This document shows, one piece after another, positions 14,795 to 17,562 of a DNA stretch of 17,562 nucleotides. The DNA lies in contig CAYMRB010000195.1 of the NCBI GenBank assembly GCA_964392615.1, positions 1-17,562 on the forward strand, given 5' to 3'. Within the stretch, counting starts at the first letter, position 1; each line of letters opens with the position of its first letter. The translations under genes were made by a program, and so were the position numbers. This stretch comes from CAYMRB01 sp964392615 (GTDB lineage: Bacteria; Planctomycetota; UBA8108). A model generated the notes under the pieces. That model did no database searches and was not told where the DNA came from. It saw nothing but the letters and a program-made list of their open reading frames with translations.

Positions 14795-15826
14795 CTACGA
14801 CGGAATCCCGGCGTCGCGGCGATAGCGCAAGCCGAGGTTCATGATCTTCTGCAGCAGCGCATCGTACTTCATGCCGGCGGCCTCCGTCGCGCACGAGAGC
14901 TCCTCGCCGTACGCGAGATCGGGGTTCGCGTTGGCCTCGAGCACCCACACCTGGCCGTCGGGGCTGAGGCGCAGGTCGATGCGCGCGTAGCCGCTGAGAT
15001 TGAGCAATCGGTAGATACGCCGGCTCAGCCGGTAGATGCGCTGCTCGAGAGCCGGGGTCAGATCCTTCGCGGCCTGCGTGTCGATCTGCCGTTCCTTCTG
15101 ATACTCCCAGTCCCACTTGACCTTCGACGTCGCGATGTTCGGGGCGCCCTCCGGGAGGTTGCCGAAGGTCAGCTCGAGGATCGGCAAGACCTGCAGCCGG
15201 CGGTTGCCGAGAACCGCGACGTAGAGCTCGCGGCCCTCGATGTACTCCTCCGCCATCGCCGGGGTCTGCAATTGCTCGTGCAGGTACTCGACGCGTTCGC
15301 GCAGCTTCTCCTCGTTGCTCACGATCGACGCCTGGGAGATGCCGTACGAGCCTTCCTCGACGAGCGACTTGACGAAGAGCGGGTAGCGCAGGCGCTTCGG
15401 AGGACGCAAGCGACGCCCGAGCGGAAACACCGCGAAGCGCGGCACGCGGACGCGGTGGTAGGACAGGATCTTCTTACTGAGCGCCTTGTCGTGCGTGAGC
15501 ATCAACCCGCGCGGGTTGCAGCCCGTGTACGCCTGGCGCATGAGCTCGAGGTAGCTCGCGACGTGCTGATCGTAGAGCGAGTTGCCGTGAAACTCCTCGA
15601 GCAGGTTGAACGAGACCTGGGGTTTCCAGTCGACGATCGCGTCGCGCAACTTGCCGAGCTCGTACTGTACACCGAGCGGCCGTGCCTCGTGCCCCATCTC
15701 GCGGAGCGTCGACACGACGTCGAACTCCGCCTTCCACTCGAGGACCTCCTTGTCGCTGAAGCCTTCGAGACTCTCCGGCGGGACGTGATCCTCGTGAACG
15801 AGAACGAGTACGCGGAGCTTCTTCAC
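14795..15826 (-). CDS. ATP-grasp ligase, D-Ala-D-Ala ligase/RimK-like
   Basis: The protein has 343 residues from GTG at 15826, with AGGA 7 nt upstream; the GTG overlaps the TGA of the metallopeptidase gene (GTGA). The N-terminal domain has SFNLLEEFHGNSLYDQHVAS (residues 72-91) and GLMLTHDKALSKKIL (107-121), close to the D-alanine-D-alanine ligase pattern. The ATP-grasp core shows YPLFVKSLVEEGSYGIS (148-164, K153), AEEYIEGREL (192-201) and ARIDLRLSPDGQVWVLEANA (281-300), with metal ligands D284, E297 and N299/N301. Enzymes of this fold join a carboxylate to an amine using ATP. Peptide or amide ligation is therefore likely, but the substrate is unknown, and being beside a peptidase rather than mur genes argues against routine peptidoglycan synthesis. 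An upstream in-frame ATG at 16021 would lie within the peptidase gene and is unlikely. Confidence 0.92.
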   Translation of the reverse strand: MKKLRVLVLVHEDHVPPESLEGFSDKEVLEWKAEFDVVSTLREMGHEARPLGVQYELGKLRDAIVDWKPQVSFNLLEEFHGNSLYDQHVASYLELMRQAYTGCNPRGLMLTHDKALSKKILSYHRVRVPRFAVFPLGRRLRPPKRLRYPLFVKSLVEEGSYGISQASIVSNEEKLRERVEYLHEQLQTPAMAEEYIEGRELYVAVLGNRRLQVLPILELTFGNLPEGAPNIATSKVKWDWEYQKERQIDTQAAKDLTPALEQRIYRLSRRIYRLLNLSGYARIDLRLSPDGQVWVLEANANPDLAYGEELSCATEAAGMKYDALLQKIMNLGLRYRRDAGIPS

Positions 15827-16857
15827 AAGGGGATCCTGTGGTGCGTCGTGTGCAGGAAGTTGACGGCCTGGACGCTGATGAAGATCGCGACCTCGAGCTT
15901 GATCTGCTCTTCGGGTCGATCGACGATGAGTTTCATCTCCCGGCAGCGCACGATCATCTCCTGCACCAGCTGCGCGATCGCGTAGGAGTGCTCGCCGGTA
16001 CCGCGAGCGCAGAGCTGGCACAGCTCGGCACGCGCCCGGCGGAGGAATCCCGCTGCGGAGCGCCGCGAGCCGTTAGTCGCCGGAGGCTTGGCGAAAAGTC
16101 GCAGGAGGTCGCGGTCGTAGAGTTCGGGAACCTGGATGCCGTAGTGTGCGCGCTTCTTCTCGTAGTATTGCCGCAGCGTCGTCCGGTTCCGCGACAAGGG
16201 CTCGACGTGGCGCCGCGTTCGGACGAGCGGCTGGCAGCCCGCGATCGATCGCATGACCTCGTCGACGTACTCGAGCTTGCGGAGCGCGGGCCAGCCCCGG
16301 TAGTGCCGGCGCCAACGGCTGCGAGGCTTGAGCCAGACCGCGAACGTCTCGGCGAAGTCCTCGGTCGGGTGGCTCTGGGCGTACCACCAATCGAGGTGCA
16401 GCACGTAGTCGCGGCTCTTCGGCTCGGGCGTGTAGTGCCGCGGGTACCGCTGGCTGCGGCGACCGAAGAGGCGGCTCCACTCGCGCTTTCGGTGCAGTCC
16501 GTACGCGGTGTCGATCGCGTGCCCCGCCTCGTGGCGGAGAATCTGCATGCACCAGCGATCGGTTCCGCCCTCGACGTCGAACATCTGGCGGTACTCGAGC
16601 TTCGTGAGACGCGGATGGAGGACGAAGAACGGTACCGCGACGCCGGGGACGTCGTCGGGCGAGAACCACTCGTCCGCGACCCAGAAGTGCGGGCGGAAGC
16701 GAATCCCGCGATGCTCGAGCTCGGCCCCCAGAAGCTCGATGCGCCGCTCGATCGGCGAGCCGGCGAGTTCGACACCGAGATCGCACAGGCGCAGGTCGAG
16801 CAGCTCGTCGTCACCGAGGTGGACCCAGTCCGGCTGTCGCGCCCGTCGGCGTGCCAT
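15823..16857 (-). CDS. Putative zinc-binding metallopeptidase (HExxH type)
   Basis: The protein has 344 residues from ATG at 16857; an in-frame stop lies just upstream, so no longer ATG start is possible. No signal peptide is seen, and the start MARRRARQPD is basic. The zinc motif is HEAGH at residues 109-113 within MQILRHEAGHAIDTAYGL. HPTEDFAETFAVWL (163-176) probably supplies the third ligand (E170). This arrangement fits the putative zinc-binding metallopeptidase family (PF15887-like). An N-terminal region with WVADEWFSPDDVPGVAVPFF precedes it. The C-terminal part is helical and Arg-rich, with an REMKLIVDRPEEQIKLEVA segment. It overlaps the ATP-grasp gene by 4 nt, implying translational coupling. 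A hydrolase tightly coupled to an amide ligase suggests a joint peptide-processing role, which is inference. Confidence 0.88.
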   Translation of the reverse strand: MARRRARQPDWVHLGDDELLDLRLCDLGVELAGSPIERRIELLGAELEHRGIRFRPHFWVADEWFSPDDVPGVAVPFFVLHPRLTKLEYRQMFDVEGGTDRWCMQILRHEAGHAIDTAYGLHRKREWSRLFGRRSQRYPRHYTPEPKSRDYVLHLDWWYAQSHPTEDFAETFAVWLKPRSRWRRHYRGWPALRKLEYVDEVMRSIAGCQPLVRTRRHVEPLSRNRTTLRQYYEKKRAHYGIQVPELYDRDLLRLFAKPPATNGSRRSAAGFLRRARAELCQLCARGTGEHSYAIAQLVQEMIVRCREMKLIVDRPEEQIKLEVAIFISVQAVNFLHTTHHRIPL

Positions 16858-16974
16858 CGCTTCGTGCCATCACCCTCTCTGCCCTCTCCCTTTCCCAAAC
16901 TGACCGGCCGGTCTGCAATCCGTTCTCCGGACCGATCGGAACGCTCCGCTCGAGGCCGCCTCGGGCCGTGCGCC

Positions 16975-17334
16975 TCACACCGCGGACACGCGCTCGAACT
17001 CGAGATCGACGACGACCCGCTCCTTGAATACGCACTGCCCGTACTCCAGGTGCCGCTCGAGGTAGTGATCGAGGAGCCGACCGACGACCGTCGGTGACCG
17101 GTTCGACGCGATCGATTCGATCCCGGAGATGCTGAACCGCACGGAGTCGGCCCCGTCCGTCGGCCGCTCCTCGACCGACCCGCCGTGGACGAGCGCCCAA
17201 TCGCGAATCGCGTCCCCGACCTCGCCGTTGTGGCCCCGCTGCTCGATGTGGATCGTAAGCTCGAGGGATCGCGAACTCACGAACGACAACTCGAGGACAA
17301 CGATCGTCTCTCGGAATTCGTTGGGATAGGACAT
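16975..17334 (-). CDS. Small protein of unknown function
   Basis: The protein has 119 residues from ATG at 17334, with GAGG 6 nt upstream; an ATG at 17373 would add 13 residues but lacks this site. The sequence MSYPNEFRETIVVLELSFVS leads a predicted mixed alpha/beta domain with alternating hydrophobic strands (SLELTIHIEQRG, SVRFSISGIES, RVVVDLEFERV) and a central helix (VVGRLLDHYLERHLEYG). There is no signal peptide, membrane segment, Cys motif or catalytic signature that I recognise. It precedes the metallopeptidase gene by 117 bp on the same strand and could be the first gene of the unit. Strand-like periodicity and the ribosome site support it as a real gene, but I do not recognise the family. 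Confidence 0.7.
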   Translation of the reverse strand: MSYPNEFRETIVVLELSFVSSRSLELTIHIEQRGHNGEVGDAIRDWALVHGGSVEERPTDGADSVRFSISGIESIASNRSPTVVGRLLDHYLERHLEYGQCVFKERVVVDLEFERVSAV

Positions 17335-17562
17335 TCGCGACCTCACTTCCCGCCAAGCCTGCACCGGAACCACGGTCCCCAGGCTCCGTCACCAACCGTA
17401 CCAACGCTGCTGTCGACGCGCGCACCCGCTGACAACGCCGCTCAGCCTACCCGAAAGGTCCGGAAAAGCAAGAGTGTAGCAAAAACCGTCACTCCTGCAG
17501 CGCCCCCCGCGAACGTCGCCCGAACCCGGCATGGGCAGCCCATCGGAGGGCCGTCGGGCCCT
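17335..17562. other. Intergenic region at right edge
   Basis: No convincing reading frame or RNA gene is visible. It should hold the promoter of the minus-strand small-protein/peptidase unit; an AT-richer patch near 17460-17490 is the likeliest place, but no hexamers stand out. A short palindrome related to the interspersed repeats lies near the end. Confidence 0.4.
17528..17545 (-). repeat. Possible edge of a fourth palindromic repeat copy
   Basis: GGCATGGGCAGCCCATCG contains the perfect palindrome ATGGGC-A-GCCCAT (17531-17543). Its GGCATGGGC and CAGCCCAT parts match the arms of repeat copies A and B. The window ends too soon to decide whether a full copy follows. Confidence 0.3.

Noticed and set aside
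1..17562. tRNA, rRNA, CRISPR array, insertion sequence or prophage
   Set aside because: No cloverleaf, regularly spaced repeats, transposase, integrase or phage genes were seen on reading both strands; the palindromic repeats are too few and irregularly spaced for CRISPR.

Overview
This is a GC-rich, gene-dense bacterial chromosome segment that most resembles Planctomycetota. The indicators are a large exported PQQ-type beta-propeller protein, a dockerin-like C-terminal tag of the form GDADSDGMIGLADGVFTLNFLF-type repeats, a Tat-exported xylose-isomerase-like TIM-barrel protein, and a LamG-fused GH32-like protein. The assignment is inferred from protein style; no rRNA or tRNA is present to confirm it.

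Layout. Positions 1-2259 (minus strand) carry a squalene/phytoene-synthase-family gene followed by a phosphofructokinase-like gene that runs off the left edge. A 107-bp divergent spacer with a plausible sigma-70 promoter leads into a plus-strand rhomboid protease (TTG start). A 159-bp palindromic repeat follows. Then come two plus-strand genes for secreted proteins: a PQQ beta-propeller protein with an Asp-Ser tract, and a LamG/GH32-like protein. Converging on them from the minus strand (8838-11087) is an extracellular lamin-tail/dockerin-like protein split by one in-frame TAA. The intergenic stretch 11088-11530 holds two more copies of the palindromic repeat. It precedes a plus-strand Tat-signal sugar isomerase/epimerase-like protein. 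The right third (14751-17334, with the last gene ending at 12556) is a minus-strand run of four genes: a small unknown protein, an HExxH-type metallopeptidase, an ATP-grasp ligase overlapping it by 4 nt, and a membrane-anchored HEAT-repeat protein.

How the genes relate. The centre of the window encodes mostly exported proteins (PQQ propeller, GH32-like, lamin-tail protein, TIM barrel), consistent with envelope or extracellular carbohydrate handling. The right-hand cluster pairs a predicted peptidase with a predicted amide-forming ligase and is the best candidate for an uncharacterised system.

The points most worth checking are: (i) a phosphofructokinase-like protein whose active-site motifs are nearly all altered; (ii) the in-frame TAA in the lamin-tail gene; (iii) the missing stop after the Asp-Ser tract of the PQQ gene, whose frame runs 515 nt into the next gene; (iv) a family of interspersed palindromic repeats with one compensatory base-pair change; (v) the peptidase/ligase cluster.
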